Shown here: piece after piece, positions 17,106-26,617 of the stretch | How positions within the stretch are numbered: the first letter of the stretch is position 1 | Layout of the letters: every line of letters begins with the position of its first letter | Assembly (NCBI GenBank): GCA_041389565.1 | Contig: JAWKRP010000002.1 | Coordinates: 620,001-684,000 of the forward strand | Length of the DNA: 64,000 nucleotides | Reading direction: 5' to 3' | DNA from: JACKEQ01 sp041389565 | Lineage (GTDB): Bacteria; Myxococcota_A; UBA796; GCA-2862545 | Program-made: the position numbers and the translations under genes | The notes under the pieces: model-generated | Seen by the model: the letters and a program-made list of their open reading frames with translations, nothing else | Database searches by the model: none | What the model was told of the DNA's origin: nothing

Positions 17106-17185
17106 CGGAGCACCTCCGGTCGGTGACGCCGATCCACGCATAGCGGGTTGTGGGGCACGCGGTAGGGGGCTCGCGTACCTGGCCG

Positions 17186-17665
17186 CTACTGCCCGCTGCC
17201 GTCGGCCTCCGGCTCGTCCTTCATCGTGCCGATCAACAGGCCACCCACGACGACCCCCACGAGCACGAACACCCCGATTCCACCGAGCAGGGCGAACAAC
17301 ATCGGGTCGATCGACTCGAGGAGACCGGGCGGAGGCTGCTCGACGGGCACGTACACGCCGGGGATCGCGGGAATGCCGGGCTCGGGCCGCACCTCGTGCG
17401 CGACCCCGTCGATCTCCGCCTGCGCGCCGAGCACGAAGAACAGCATCCCGAACTGCAGGATCACCCCGCCGGCGAAGTTGATCGCGAACGGCTTCCACAC
17501 CGCCTTGAAGTCGAGGAACAGCATCACGATCACGAAGAACGGCAGCACCAGGAGCGCGATCACCCACAGCATCCCGTTGCGGAGCGCCTGGAGGAGGAGC
17601 CCGGCATACCCGCCGATCGCCATCACACCGCCCACCACCATGAGGCCCAGCCCGAGCTCGGTCAT
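17186..17665 (-). CDS. Four-helix membrane protein
   Basis: The 159-residue protein has hydrophobic helices near 4-28, 33-50, 60-80 and 124-147. A Pro-rich extracytoplasmic loop (about 92-115) lies before the last helix, and the tail is acidic. GGAGG precedes the ATG by seven bases. It is divergent from the flippase-like gene at 17729. No family is recognised. Confidence 0.65.
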   Translation of the reverse strand: MTELGLGLMVVGGVMAIGGYAGLLLQALRNGMLWVIALLVLPFFVIVMLFLDFKAVWKPFAINFAGGVILQFGMLFFVLGAQAEIDGVAHEVRPEPGIPAIPGVYVPVEQPPPGLLESIDPMLFALLGGIGVFVLVGVVVGGLLIGTMKDEPEADGSGQ

Positions 17666-17728
17666 GCATCCTCCGCGGGCATTCTCGCTCAGGGCCCGTC
17701 GGCGGGTGCGGTGCTACCAGGGGTCCCG

Positions 17729-18679
17729 ATGACCGAAGCGCTGCCCGCACCGACGCGACCGTGGCTCCGCCGCGCATGGTGGGTCACCCGCGTCGGGCTC
17801 GTGCTCACCGGGCTCGTCGTGCTCGCATGGGCCGTCGACCGCGAGCGCCTGGAGCACGTTGCCCGCGAGCTCCCGGTGCACCTCCTCGTCGGCATGCTGC
17901 TGTGCGGGACCGCCGCGCGGCTGTTCGGGGTGCTGCGCTGGCGCGTGTCGTGCGGCGGGCTGATGGCCGCTCCGCCCGGCGTGCCCGCGCTGTTCCGGGT
18001 GGAGCTGCTCGCCGAGTTCGTGAACATCTGGGTGCCGACCTTCATCGGCGGCGAGGTCGTCCGGATCTGGGGCGTGCGCGATCCCGACGACCCGATGCCC
18101 GCGGTGTGGAGCGTGGCGGTGGATCGCCTGCTCGGGCTGCTCGGACTGGTGCTCGCCGTGATCCCCGTGGTGCTGCTCGTCGACCTGCCGCTGCCGGGAT
18201 GGCTCGTGTGGGCCGGGCTCGGCGGGGTGGGGGCGGTGCTCGGGGTGGGCTTCGTGCTGCGTCCCCACCTGGTGGGGCTGGGGCCATGGGCCGCTGCGCT
18301 CGCAGGCCTGCGGATCCCCCGTGTGTTCGGGGCTCTCGCGCTGTCCGTCGCCTCCCCGTGGTGCCTCGTGCTCGCATACTGGGGATTCTTCGGCACCGTG
18401 TACCCCTCGCTGAGCCTCGCCGGCGTCGCGGCGTTCGTGCTGTTGTCGAGGTTCGGCCGCGCGGTTCCGGTGCAGCTCCTCGGCCTGAACTCCGTGGAGG
18501 GCGCGATGTGGGTGCTGGGCGAGCTGTTCGGCATCCCGCGCGAGATCCTGGCGCTGTCGCTGGCCACCAACTACGGCGACAAGCTCCTGCACAGCCTCGC
18601 TGGCGGGGTGGTGGAGCTCTCCGTGAACGGCGCCGACATGCTGCAGCGCGTGCTCGCCGCCGGGCGAGGGCCGCGATGA
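17729..18679 (+). CDS. Flippase-like membrane protein (LPG synthase TM-domain/UPF0104 family)
   Basis: The 316-residue protein has seven to eight helices and the family hallmarks WVPTFIGGEVVRIW and LLSRFGRAVPVQLLGLNSVEGAMW. The family contains the membrane half of lysyl-phosphatidylglycerol synthase and proteins next to glycosyltransferases that are proposed to move lipid-linked intermediates. No lysyltransferase domain is attached. Its stop overlaps the start of the next gene (ATGA). With the following genes it probably belongs to a surface glycolipid or polysaccharide pathway. Confidence 0.8.
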   Translation: MTEALPAPTRPWLRRAWWVTRVGLVLTGLVVLAWAVDRERLEHVARELPVHLLVGMLLCGTAARLFGVLRWRVSCGGLMAAPPGVPALFRVELLAEFVNIWVPTFIGGEVVRIWGVRDPDDPMPAVWSVAVDRLLGLLGLVLAVIPVVLLVDLPLPGWLVWAGLGGVGAVLGVGFVLRPHLVGLGPWAAALAGLRIPRVFGALALSVASPWCLVLAYWGFFGTVYPSLSLAGVAAFVLLSRFGRAVPVQLLGLNSVEGAMWVLGELFGIPREILALSLATNYGDKLLHSLAGGVVELSVNGADMLQRVLAAGRGPR

Positions 18680-20706
18680 CCGCGAGCCCGGCGTCCTGGC
18701 GCTCCCTCCCCACGATGGCGCTCGACGCCTTCTGCGTGGGCTTCGGCGTGTGGTGGCTCGTGTCCGTGGGGCTCGTGTACACGCACCAGACGTTCGCGAC
18801 GCTCCAGATCGCCGCGATTCCCGCCGTCGCGCTCGCCATCGCGGCGTGTGCCGTGCTCGTGCGGCCCGACCCCGGGCCCCGCGCGGTCGCGACCCCTCGA
18901 GAGCCCGCGCCCGACTGGCTCCCCGCGGGCCTGATGCCCATCGGGTTCGCGCTGGGTGCGTGGTACGCGCTCGGGCTCCCGTACGCCTTCGCGTGGGCGC
19001 CCATGGCGATGTTCGCGCTGTTGGTGGTGTGGCACACGGGTCCGGTGTCCGGCCCGGCCTCCGTGGCGCTCACCGACCGCGATGCGGTGTCGCTCGGGCT
19101 CGCCGTGCTCGTCGCGGCCGTGCTGGTCACGGGGATCTGCCGCCCGGAGATGGACGACGCGTACCACATCAACGCCATGATCAGCGCGCTGGAGCACCCC
19201 GAGCTCCCGCTGCTCTCGTTCGATGGGATGCACGGCGACCTCACCGCACCCATCCAGCAGGTCATCCATCGCCCGCAGACCATCGAGGTGTTCGTCGCGA
19301 CGCTGGCATCGTTCACGGGCGCCGACCCGCGCACGCTCTACTGGATGGGCCTGCCGCTCGTCTATGCCGCGATGACGGCCATCGCGACGTGGCGCTTGAT
19401 GAAGGCCCTGGCGCCCGACACCGCCTGGCTGGGCCTGTGGGTGGTGTTCGTCGTCTGGCTCGCCTGGGGAGACGAGCGGGAGTACGGCGCGTACGTGTTC
19501 CCGCGCCTGTTCCTCGGGAAACCCGTGTTCATCTGCGTGTTCGTGCCGTCGATCCTGTACGGGGCCGCGCGGTTCTCCGACCGCCCTTCGTGGCGAACGT
19601 ACGGGGTGCTGGCGCTCACCGTGTGCGCGGCGGGCACGTTCACGTCTTCGGCGCTGCTCCTGGCCCCCGTGGTGCTCGGGCTCGGCCTGCTCGCACAGGT
19701 GCGTCCCGGTCGAGCGGGCTGGGGGCTCGCCGCGGCGGGCCTCACCGCGTGCGCGCCGCTGCTGGTGGGCCTGCTGGCGATGCGGGCCGAGGTGTCGGGC
19801 GTCGGAGGGCTCCGCCACGACGGGTGGATGCGCGAGATGGCCACCGTGCTCGGCAGCACGTCGCGTGCGCCCGTCGCGCTGTTCGGGATGGCGGCGCTGC
19901 CCGTCCTGGCCGCCCGTCTGCGTAGCCCCACCGCGGCCTGGGCCGCCCGAATGGTCGCCGTGAGCCTGCTCGTCGTGTTCAACGACGTCACGGCGCCGAT
20001 CCTGGCCCGTACGGTCGCCGAGCTGTTCTCGTGGCGGCTGTACTGGACCGTCCCCGTGCCGCTCCTGGCCTCTCTCGCCCTCGTGCTGGCGGTCGAGCTG
20101 GGGGTGCGGGCCTCCCGCACCACGGGCGTCGTCACTTCGGTCCTCGCCGTCGTCGCGCTGGTGGGGTTCTGGACGGCTGGCGACCGGCCCCTCGAGGGCT
20201 TCGGCACCGAGTGGCACTGGTGGACCCACAAGGTCCCCGAGCTCGATCAGGCCGCCGCGCTCGGGGTCGTCGCGCTCACCGACCCCGAAGACCTCGTGCT
20301 GGCGGCCCCGCGCGTGGCCGAGCGCATCACGGGGCTCGACGGGCGCCCGCGGTTGGTGTCGGTCCGCGAGTCGTACCTCACGAACCTCTCGCGGTACTGG
20401 GGGGAGGAGGAGGCCCACGAGCGCCTCGTGATGATGGACTACGTCGCCGAGCCCCTGGCCCCGCGCCGGGCGGAGGAGGCCCTCACGTTCATCAGCGAGT
20501 GGTGCCCGGCCGTGGTGGTGTTCCGCATCAACAACGGGAAGCGCCGCGTGGCTCCGCGGATGCGCGAGCGTGGGTACGTCGTGGTCGACACCTCGAAGAA
20601 GTACCAGACCTGGCGGCTCGCCGGAGACTGTGTGCCCGTCCGGCCCGGTCCGCGGCCCCCGGCCGAGGACGGCGCGTCTCTGGCTCCAGCTCCGGGCGAC
20701 GGCTAG
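18676..20706 (+). CDS. Large polytopic membrane protein, probable GT-C-like glycosyltransferase (paralogue A)
   Basis: The 676-residue protein has about a dozen helices and a soluble C-terminal domain (about 530-676). After the early helices it carries MDDAYHINAM and then LSFDGMHG and QQVIHRPQT, which are nearly repeated in the protein at 21455-23446. An Asp pair in the first large extracytoplasmic loop is the GT-C pattern, so a polyprenyl-phosphate-sugar-dependent transferase is likely by inference. ATG at 18676 overlaps the preceding TGA. No exact family name can be given from the sequence alone. Confidence 0.7.
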   Translation: MTASPASWRSLPTMALDAFCVGFGVWWLVSVGLVYTHQTFATLQIAAIPAVALAIAACAVLVRPDPGPRAVATPREPAPDWLPAGLMPIGFALGAWYALGLPYAFAWAPMAMFALLVVWHTGPVSGPASVALTDRDAVSLGLAVLVAAVLVTGICRPEMDDAYHINAMISALEHPELPLLSFDGMHGDLTAPIQQVIHRPQTIEVFVATLASFTGADPRTLYWMGLPLVYAAMTAIATWRLMKALAPDTAWLGLWVVFVVWLAWGDEREYGAYVFPRLFLGKPVFICVFVPSILYGAARFSDRPSWRTYGVLALTVCAAGTFTSSALLLAPVVLGLGLLAQVRPGRAGWGLAAAGLTACAPLLVGLLAMRAEVSGVGGLRHDGWMREMATVLGSTSRAPVALFGMAALPVLAARLRSPTAAWAARMVAVSLLVVFNDVTAPILARTVAELFSWRLYWTVPVPLLASLALVLAVELGVRASRTTGVVTSVLAVVALVGFWTAGDRPLEGFGTEWHWWTHKVPELDQAAALGVVALTDPEDLVLAAPRVAERITGLDGRPRLVSVRESYLTNLSRYWGEEEAHERLVMMDYVAEPLAPRRAEEALTFISEWCPAVVVFRINNGKRRVAPRMRERGYVVVDTSKKYQTWRLAGDCVPVRPGPRPPAEDGASLAPAPGDG

Positions 20707-20714
20707 ACGTGCGC

Positions 20715-21470
20715 ATGTCGCGCAAGATCGCCTTCGTCATCTCCGCCGGGCGCACGGGCACCGTGTTCCTCACGCACGTGATCGAGCAGCACACAGGCGC
20801 GTTCTGTGTGCACGAGCCGCGGGGGTCGCGCTCGAACCTCGTGCTCGCCAACTTCCGGAACCTCGTGGGGCCGGGCACACCCGTGATCCGGAAGCGGTTC
20901 CGCGACCGCCTGCAGCGCCGCGTCGACCGGCTGCCGGAGGGCACGCCGTACATCGAGGTGAACCCGATGCTGTGTGCGCTCACCGACGTGCTCGCCGAGC
21001 AGGTCTCGCCGCTGCACGTCGTGCACCTCACGCGGCACCCGGTGGGCTGGGTGCGCTCCATGCGCGCGTTCAAGGCCTCGACGAAGTTCCGCCACGTCAT
21101 CGACTACGCGCCGTTCGCGAACCCGTACCCCGTGCCGCGCCCTGCGGGCTGGGTGTCCGCATCGCGCGTCGAGAAGGCCCTGTGGCGCTGGCGCTACTGC
21201 AACGAGCAGCTCCTGGAGCTGGCACCGCGGTGCGACCGGTACGTCCACGCCCGCTACGAGGACCTGTTCCACGCCGACGACGCGGTGCGGCTCGACACCT
21301 TGCAGCGCATCCTCGACTGCGTCGGCATCGAGGTGCCGCCGACGCAGGCCTGGCTCGCGAAGGAGCCGCGCAATCCGGCCCCTCCGGTGGAGCGGGTCGA
21401 CGTCGACCCCGAGCTGGTGCGGTCCATCTGCGGGCCGCTGCTCGACCGCTGGGGCTACGGGCAGGGCTGA
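20715..21470 (+). CDS. Sulfotransferase-family protein
   Basis: The 251-residue protein has the PAPS-binding signatures. SAGRTGTVFL near residue 12 is the 5'-phosphosulfate loop, and VVHLTRHPVGWVRSM near residues 100-114 is the 3'-phosphate region with the conserved Arg and Ser. It would transfer sulfate from PAPS to a hydroxyl or amine. Its place between two paralogous GT-C-like proteins suggests a glycan or glycolipid acceptor. ATG at 20715 is used; GTG at 20709 is possible. It overlaps the convergent paralogue by 16 bases. Confidence 0.8.
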   Translation: MSRKIAFVISAGRTGTVFLTHVIEQHTGAFCVHEPRGSRSNLVLANFRNLVGPGTPVIRKRFRDRLQRRVDRLPEGTPYIEVNPMLCALTDVLAEQVSPLHVVHLTRHPVGWVRSMRAFKASTKFRHVIDYAPFANPYPVPRPAGWVSASRVEKALWRWRYCNEQLLELAPRCDRYVHARYEDLFHADDAVRLDTLQRILDCVGIEVPPTQAWLAKEPRNPAPPVERVDVDPELVRSICGPLLDRWGYGQG

Positions 21471-23446
21471 GCGGGGCGCGTCCACAGGTCCCACGCGCGG
21501 CGCTTCTCCCGCTGGAACCCGCGCTCCTTCAGGGCGGCGTGGGACGTGCCGCGCTTCCGGGCCTCGGGGCCGGTGACGACGACGGAGATGCAGCGCGCAT
21601 CGAAGGCCTCGAGCGCCTGACGCGTGCGGGCCGGGTTCGTGTCGCCCTCGACGAGATCCTGGAGGAGCTGGCGGTCGCGGGACTCCTCGGCGCCCCAGAA
21701 CCGGGCCAGGTTGCTCGTGTAGAACGGGCGGACCGCGACGAGCGCGGGCCCGTCGTCGAACGACGTGAGCCAGCACGCGAGGCGGGTGGGCGCCAGGACC
21801 TCCGTACCCGGAGGCGTACGCTCGACGACCTCGGTGGCGAGGCCCCACAGGAAGTCGGGGCGCTTGGGCTGCGCGAAGGCGAGGTCGACGTGGTTGGTCG
21901 GGTCTGGGGTCCAGCGGCCGGACAGCACGAACACCCCGATGGCGACGGCCGCGAGCGCACCCAGCACGAGCGCTTCCCGCCGGGACGGGGCCGGGTCGGG
22001 CCCGGACGACCGGAAGGCCGCCCACACCCGGCTCGCGACGACCCCGAGGCTCGCGGCGGCGAGCACGGGCACGAGGGCCGCCCAGTAGAGCCGCCAGGAC
22101 AGGAGGGCGACGGCGCCCGCGAGCAGGGGGGCGGACACCCCGTTGAGCACGAACAGGAACGTCGCGCCCACGAATCGCGTAGCGCCCGCCGCGGCGGGGC
22201 TCCCGGCGCGATGGAGCAGCCAGGGGAGCGCCAGGGCGAGCGCGATGGCGAGGGGACCGCGCACTCCCGTGCCCGTCACGGCATCCAGCGCGAGCACGTC
22301 GCCTTCGGTGACGAGCGGGGCTTCGTGCGCGATCTCCCACTGCACGAGCGCGAGCACGGCCAGCACGGGGCCCACCGAGGTCAGCCCCGCGACCAGCCGC
22401 AGCCCACCGGAGCGATCCGGGGTGGTGGCGCCGAGCAGGGCGAGCCCGGCGACCACCGGGGCCAGCACGAGCGCGGACGACGTGGCGCTGGCGGCCGCCG
22501 CGACGGCGCACACGAGCAGACCCCAGCGCGCGGGGGTGGCCCGCTCGACGAACGCGAAGGCCTGGTGCACGACCAGAGGCGCGAGCGCGAGGAGGAACAC
22601 CGACTTCCCCTGGAACAACCGCACGAAGGCGTAGTTCCCCCAGGTGCGGTGCCCGTCGCCCCACACGAGCAGGAGCAGGAACCACGCCACGAGCGCGGGC
22701 CCGACCGACCCCGGAGCGAGCCGGCCGAGCACGAGGCCCGTCGCCAGGGCCGTCAGCGCGCCGAACCCCGCGGGGAGCACGACGTAGTAGGCGTCTTCGG
22801 CGCTGAGGCCCGGTACCGACGCCACGACGGCGGCGAGCAGCTCGAGGGTCTGCGGGCGGTGGATGAGCTGCTGGATGGGGGCGCCCGGTACGCCGTGCAT
22901 CGTGTCGAACGACAGCACGGCGCGGTCGGGGTGGGCGAGCGTTCCCAGGATCGCGCTGAAGTAGTACGCGTCGTCGATGTCCGGCCGGCTCAGGGCCAGC
23001 GTGACGAGCACGGTCGCGACGGCCGCCACCGCGACGGCCACGCTGTCGACGGCCCGCCACTCGAGCGGGGGCAGGGGAGCGCGCGCCGTGCGGAGCAGGG
23101 TCGCGAGGTGCACGACCGACAGGCCCCCCGCCAGCGGCAGCGGTACGAGCCCCTGCCACCAGCCGAGCCACGCGAGGAATCCGACGGCGAGGGTCCCGAG
23201 CTCGAGCGCCCCGGTGGAGGGCCCTGCGGGAGGGGCCGCGGCCACGGGCCCGGCGGCGGGGTCTCGCAGGGATGCACCGAACAGCACGGCTGCAGCGACG
23301 ACGGCCGCGGGAACGCCCATCCGCAGCACGTCGAAGCTCGCGCCGCCGTACACGGCCCCCCACGAGAGCAGCGCCCAGCACCCGAGCAGCGCGGTGAGCC
23401 CGTCTGCGAGGCGCTCCACGCGCGGCGTTCCCGGGGGCGACGACAT
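21455..23446 (-). CDS. Large polytopic membrane protein, probable GT-C-like glycosyltransferase (paralogue B)
   Basis: The 663-residue protein is paralogous to the one at 18676. It shares DDAYY in the first loop, LSFDTMHG, QQLIHRPQT, SWRLYW in the last helices and a similar soluble C-terminal domain with SNLARFWGAEE. It lies on the opposite strand, convergent with the sulfotransferase, so the pair arose by duplication and inversion around that gene. A glycosyltransferase role is inference. ATG at 23446 has AGGA eight bases upstream. Confidence 0.7.
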   Translation of the reverse strand: MSSPPGTPRVERLADGLTALLGCWALLSWGAVYGGASFDVLRMGVPAAVVAAAVLFGASLRDPAAGPVAAAPPAGPSTGALELGTLAVGFLAWLGWWQGLVPLPLAGGLSVVHLATLLRTARAPLPPLEWRAVDSVAVAVAAVATVLVTLALSRPDIDDAYYFSAILGTLAHPDRAVLSFDTMHGVPGAPIQQLIHRPQTLELLAAVVASVPGLSAEDAYYVVLPAGFGALTALATGLVLGRLAPGSVGPALVAWFLLLLVWGDGHRTWGNYAFVRLFQGKSVFLLALAPLVVHQAFAFVERATPARWGLLVCAVAAAASATSSALVLAPVVAGLALLGATTPDRSGGLRLVAGLTSVGPVLAVLALVQWEIAHEAPLVTEGDVLALDAVTGTGVRGPLAIALALALPWLLHRAGSPAAAGATRFVGATFLFVLNGVSAPLLAGAVALLSWRLYWAALVPVLAAASLGVVASRVWAAFRSSGPDPAPSRREALVLGALAAVAIGVFVLSGRWTPDPTNHVDLAFAQPKRPDFLWGLATEVVERTPPGTEVLAPTRLACWLTSFDDGPALVAVRPFYTSNLARFWGAEESRDRQLLQDLVEGDTNPARTRQALEAFDARCISVVVTGPEARKRGTSHAALKERGFQREKRRAWDLWTRPAQPCP

Positions 23447-23508
23447 GCGCGGTCCTACCGCAGCGAACCAACCCGGGCAATCCGCCCCCGCCCGTCAACA
23501 GACCGAAA

Positions 23509-23532
23509 ATCCCCTCGTGCGCCCGCGGGGAT
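23509..23532 (+). promoter_or_regulatory. Hairpin ATCCCC-N12-GGGGAT upstream of the desaturase
   Basis: A six-base-pair inverted repeat lies 41 bases before the desaturase ATG, in the divergent spacer. It could be an operator or part of the 5' leader. No -10/-35 pair is convincing here. Confidence 0.25.
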
Positions 23533-23572
23533 GGGCATACATGGGGGCGCTCGTACGGAAGGAGGCGAACCG

Positions 23573-24703
23573 ATGTCGGCGACCATCACCACCACCGATC
23601 CCAAGTGGAGCCCGCCGGCACGCCACTCGCTCCTCGAGCGAGCCTTCCTCCCGCTCATGCGCGACGAGCGCGACCTCATCTTCATCCGCGTCGCCGCGCT
23701 GATGACGTGCACGGTCGTCCCGCTCGGGCTCTCGATGTTCCTGCTGCCGCCGTGGGCCATCGCGCTCGCCGCCCTGCCGTACATCGGCTTCGTGTTCCTC
23801 GGCTTCGGCGGCCGCTACGGCCTGATGCTCCACGCCACCGGGCACCGCGGCATCTTCAAGCGCGAGCACATGTGGATCCAGAACTACATCCCCTGGGTGC
23901 TCGGCCCGTTCCTCGGCCACACCCCCACGTCGTTCGACGCCCACCACATGTGGATGCACCACGCCGAGAACAACATGAAGGGCGACGGGTCGTGCACGCT
24001 CGGCTACCGGCGCGACTACTTCCCGCACTTCCTGCACTACTTCGTGCGGTTCTTCTTCTTCGGGTACGTGCACGTCACCCGGTACATGCTGCTCCGCGGC
24101 CGCACCCGGGTGCTGAAGAAGTTCTACCTCGGCGAGTTCGCCTGGCTGGCGATGGTGTCCGTGGCGCTGTGGGTGAACTGGGCCGCCGCACTGCTGGTGT
24201 TCGTCATCCCGCTGTGCCTGATCCGGTGGTTCATGATGGCCGGCAACTTCGCGCAGCACTCGTTCGTCGACATCACCGACCCCGACAACCCGTTCAAGAA
24301 CAGCACCTGCCTCACGAACACCCGGTACAACCACAAGGCGTACAACGACGGGTACCACATCGTGCACCACGCCAAGCCCGGCCTGCACTGGACGGAGATG
24401 GCGAAGGCGTACGAAGACAACATCCAGGAGTACGTCGACAACGACTCCATCGTGTTCGACGGGATCGCCGACAACCAGCAGATCTGGTTCCTGCTGATGA
24501 CCCACAACTACGACAAGCTCGCCCGCCACCTCGTGAACTTCCGGAACCGAACGCACGAGGAGAAGGTGGCGCTGCTGCAGGAGCGCGTGCGCGGCAGGAT
24601 CGGCGGGCTGCCGAGCTTCACGCACATCGAGACGGTCGAGGAGATGCGCGCGTCCGACCGCCACCTGTCGATGACGATCGACGAGGCGCTCGTCCTGGAG
24701 TGA
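23573..24703 (+). CDS. Fatty-acid desaturase
   Basis: The 376-residue membrane protein has His clusters HATGH, AHHMWMHHAENN and DGYHIVHH, matching the di-iron membrane desaturase family. Hydrophobic helices lie near 40-75 and 185-215. Its divergence from the protein at 3658 suggests a different substrate or bond position. The GGAAGGAGG Shine-Dalgarno is the strongest in the window. The stop overlaps the DedA start (TGATG), so the two are one unit. Confidence 0.85.
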   Translation: MSATITTTDPKWSPPARHSLLERAFLPLMRDERDLIFIRVAALMTCTVVPLGLSMFLLPPWAIALAALPYIGFVFLGFGGRYGLMLHATGHRGIFKREHMWIQNYIPWVLGPFLGHTPTSFDAHHMWMHHAENNMKGDGSCTLGYRRDYFPHFLHYFVRFFFFGYVHVTRYMLLRGRTRVLKKFYLGEFAWLAMVSVALWVNWAAALLVFVIPLCLIRWFMMAGNFAQHSFVDITDPDNPFKNSTCLTNTRYNHKAYNDGYHIVHHAKPGLHWTEMAKAYEDNIQEYVDNDSIVFDGIADNQQIWFLLMTHNYDKLARHLVNFRNRTHEEKVALLQERVRGRIGGLPSFTHIETVEEMRASDRHLSMTIDEALVLE

Positions 24704-25308
24704 TGCCCGAGGCCCTCGAGCGCTACGCGCTGCTGTTCGTGGTGTGCGCGCTCTCGGGAACGGCCATCCCGATGCCCGAGGACGTGGCGCTCGTCGGAGC
24801 GGGCGCGACGGTCGACCATCCCGCGGCCTTCGCCGGGATGACCCTCGCTGCGATGGGCGGCCTGCTCATCCGCGACTCCGTGTTCTTCCTGCTCGGGCAC
24901 GCCGTGGGGGAGGGCATCTTCCGGTGGCCGCTCGTGCAGCGTCTGGTGGGTCCGGCGCGCGTCCAGCGCGGACGCGAGCTCGTGGAGTCCCAGGGCGGGC
25001 GCGCCGTGCTGATCTCGCGGTTCCTGGTGGGCATCCGGTCGACGGGCTTCCTGGCGGCAGGCGCCATGGGCGTGCGCATCCGCGACTTCTTCTTCTGGGA
25101 CCTGGTGGGGCTCGCGATCAGCGTGCCGCTCGCGCTCCTGCTGGGGTATGCGCTCGGAGAGCCCATCCTCGTGGGCGTGAGCTGGGTGCTGGAGCGCAAG
25201 GGGCTCGTGGCTGCGGTGGCGATCGCCGGCATCGCGGTGTGGGCGTGGCGCACCTTCCGCGCTCCGCCGGGCGCCTCACCGGGTGGTGAGGGCGACGAGC
25301 CGGCCTGA
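24703..25308 (+). CDS. DedA/SNARE-associated (VTT) membrane protein
   Basis: The 201-residue protein shows the DedA pattern: re-entrant PMPEDVALVGAG near 22-33, then SRFLVGIRSTGFLAAGAMG near 102-120, and further helices. Recent work assigns DedA proteins to flipping of undecaprenyl phosphate or phospholipids. Coupling to a desaturase fits a membrane-lipid unit. The 3' end overlaps the convergent lipoprotein by 33 bases. Confidence 0.8.
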   Translation: MPEALERYALLFVVCALSGTAIPMPEDVALVGAGATVDHPAAFAGMTLAAMGGLLIRDSVFFLLGHAVGEGIFRWPLVQRLVGPARVQRGRELVESQGGRAVLISRFLVGIRSTGFLAAGAMGVRIRDFFFWDLVGLAISVPLALLLGYALGEPILVGVSWVLERKGLVAAVAIAGIAVWAWRTFRAPPGASPGGEGDEPA

Positions 25309-26568
25309 GTCGGTGCCCACGTAGATCACGCCGTCCACGACGGCCGGTGTCGCATACACGGTCTCGCCGAGCGCGTACGACGCGAGCTCCGACCCCGTGG
25401 TGAGATCGAGCACCAGCACGGTGCCGTCCATCGGGATCCAGACCACGCGACCCTCGGCGACCACCGGCGACGACCAGCTCCCTCCGTGCTCCTTCACGGA
25501 CCAGCGCTCCTCGCCGGTGGCGCGGTCGTAGGCGAACAGGCTGCCTCCCCAGGCGTCCGTGCCGGTGGCGCCGGGCTCGCCCGACTCCGCGAACAGCACG
25601 GTGTCGGCGGTGATCGCAGGGCTGGCCTTCGCGCCCACGGAGTGACCGTGCGACCACAGGCGCGTGTCGTCGGAGACCCGGTACAGACCGAGCTGCGCGT
25701 CGCTCGACGACCCGTCGTACCCGCCGGGCACGGCGTAGACCTCTGGGGTCCACGCGATGGCCCCGTAGGTGTCGGACCCGTCGCCGGGGATCGTGAAGGT
25801 GTGGCAGGCCCGCGAGGTGAGGTCGCACCAGCCCGCACGCCCCGCGTTCAGGCCGAAGTACGCCCGCGAGGCGCCCACGGTGTGGTTGCGGACGGTGCCC
25901 TCGATCGGGAACCGGGCCCGCTCGGCACCGGTGGCGGGGTCGAGGAGCGCCAGGAGGTCGCGGCCGGACACGAGCAGGCCCGCATCCGTCGGTGTGGGCG
26001 GGCTGTACAGCTTCCCGGAGCCCACCTGGGCCCGGAACACCGCGTCGCCCGAGAGCGTCCACCCGAACGCGACCCCACCGTCGGTGACGGTGTAGACGCG
26101 GGTGCCGTCGGAGGAGAGACCGTTCGCGTCGCAATCCGTGGGCCAGGTGGCGAGCCGGGCTCCGGACGTGCGATCGATCACGGCCACCCCATCCTCCGCG
26201 TCGCACTCGTTCCACGTGGACCCGTACGTCGGTACGTACACGCGGTCTCCCACGACCACCGGGCTCGAGTGCCAGCCCTGGATGCCGACGGGCTCCGACC
26301 ACAGCTCCTGGAGGGACGTGCCCACCGGACCGGTCACGACCCCGACGCGCGCGGGGTCTGCGGAGAAGCCGTACACGCCGGCGGGCGTCGCTGCGAGCGA
26401 TGCACCGAGGGGCGGGGGCGGTTCGGTGGGTGCGGGCGCTTCGGTGGGAGCGGGCGCTTCGGCGGGCGCAGGCGCTTCGGCGGGCGCGGGGACGACCGGG
26501 AGCGGGTCGGGTGTCGGAGCGGCGGGGCCGAGCCCGCATCCGGCGATCATCCAGGACACCATCGACAT
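25276..26568 (-). CDS. PQQ-type beta-propeller lipoprotein
   Basis: The 430-residue protein begins MSMVSWMIAGC (lipobox Cys11). A linker of PAPAE/PAPTE repeats follows (about 20-50). The rest is a propeller whose blades carry SPVVVGDRVYVP- and AVVDGVIYVGT-like strands and GxxxW/Y motifs, as in BamB and PQQ_2 proteins. The catalytic residues of quinoprotein dehydrogenases are not evident, so a scaffold or sensor role is likely. ATG at 26568 is chosen for its GGAG site; an earlier start at 26763 would hide the signal. Confidence 0.8.
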   Translation of the reverse strand: MSMVSWMIAGCGLGPAAPTPDPLPVVPAPAEAPAPAEAPAPTEAPAPTEPPPPLGASLAATPAGVYGFSADPARVGVVTGPVGTSLQELWSEPVGIQGWHSSPVVVGDRVYVPTYGSTWNECDAEDGVAVIDRTSGARLATWPTDCDANGLSSDGTRVYTVTDGGVAFGWTLSGDAVFRAQVGSGKLYSPPTPTDAGLLVSGRDLLALLDPATGAERARFPIEGTVRNHTVGASRAYFGLNAGRAGWCDLTSRACHTFTIPGDGSDTYGAIAWTPEVYAVPGGYDGSSSDAQLGLYRVSDDTRLWSHGHSVGAKASPAITADTVLFAESGEPGATGTDAWGGSLFAYDRATGEERWSVKEHGGSWSSPVVAEGRVVWIPMDGTVLVLDLTTGSELASYALGETVYATPAVVDGVIYVGTDSGRLVALTTR

Positions 26569-26605
26569 GTCTCCTTCGCGTGGGGCGAACGCGCCCGCGA
26601 CACTG

Positions 26606-26617
26606 TATCCTCCGACC
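26606..26617 (+). promoter_or_regulatory. Candidate leaderless -10 element TATCCT
   Basis: TATCCT ends six bases before the ATG at 26618 and no Shine-Dalgarno is present. It sits in a 49-base divergent spacer shared with the propeller lipoprotein. Confidence 0.5.

Noticed and set aside
17729..23446. A possible secondary-metabolite cluster
   Set aside because: There is no polyketide synthase, peptide synthetase, terpene cyclase or lanthipeptide enzyme. The genes fit surface glycan synthesis better.
20570..23572. A long plus-strand frame running through the sulfotransferase and GT-C paralogue B into the desaturase
   Set aside because: Wrong frame for the sulfotransferase and antisense to paralogue B. 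The desaturase starts at 23573 with a strong ribosome-binding site.
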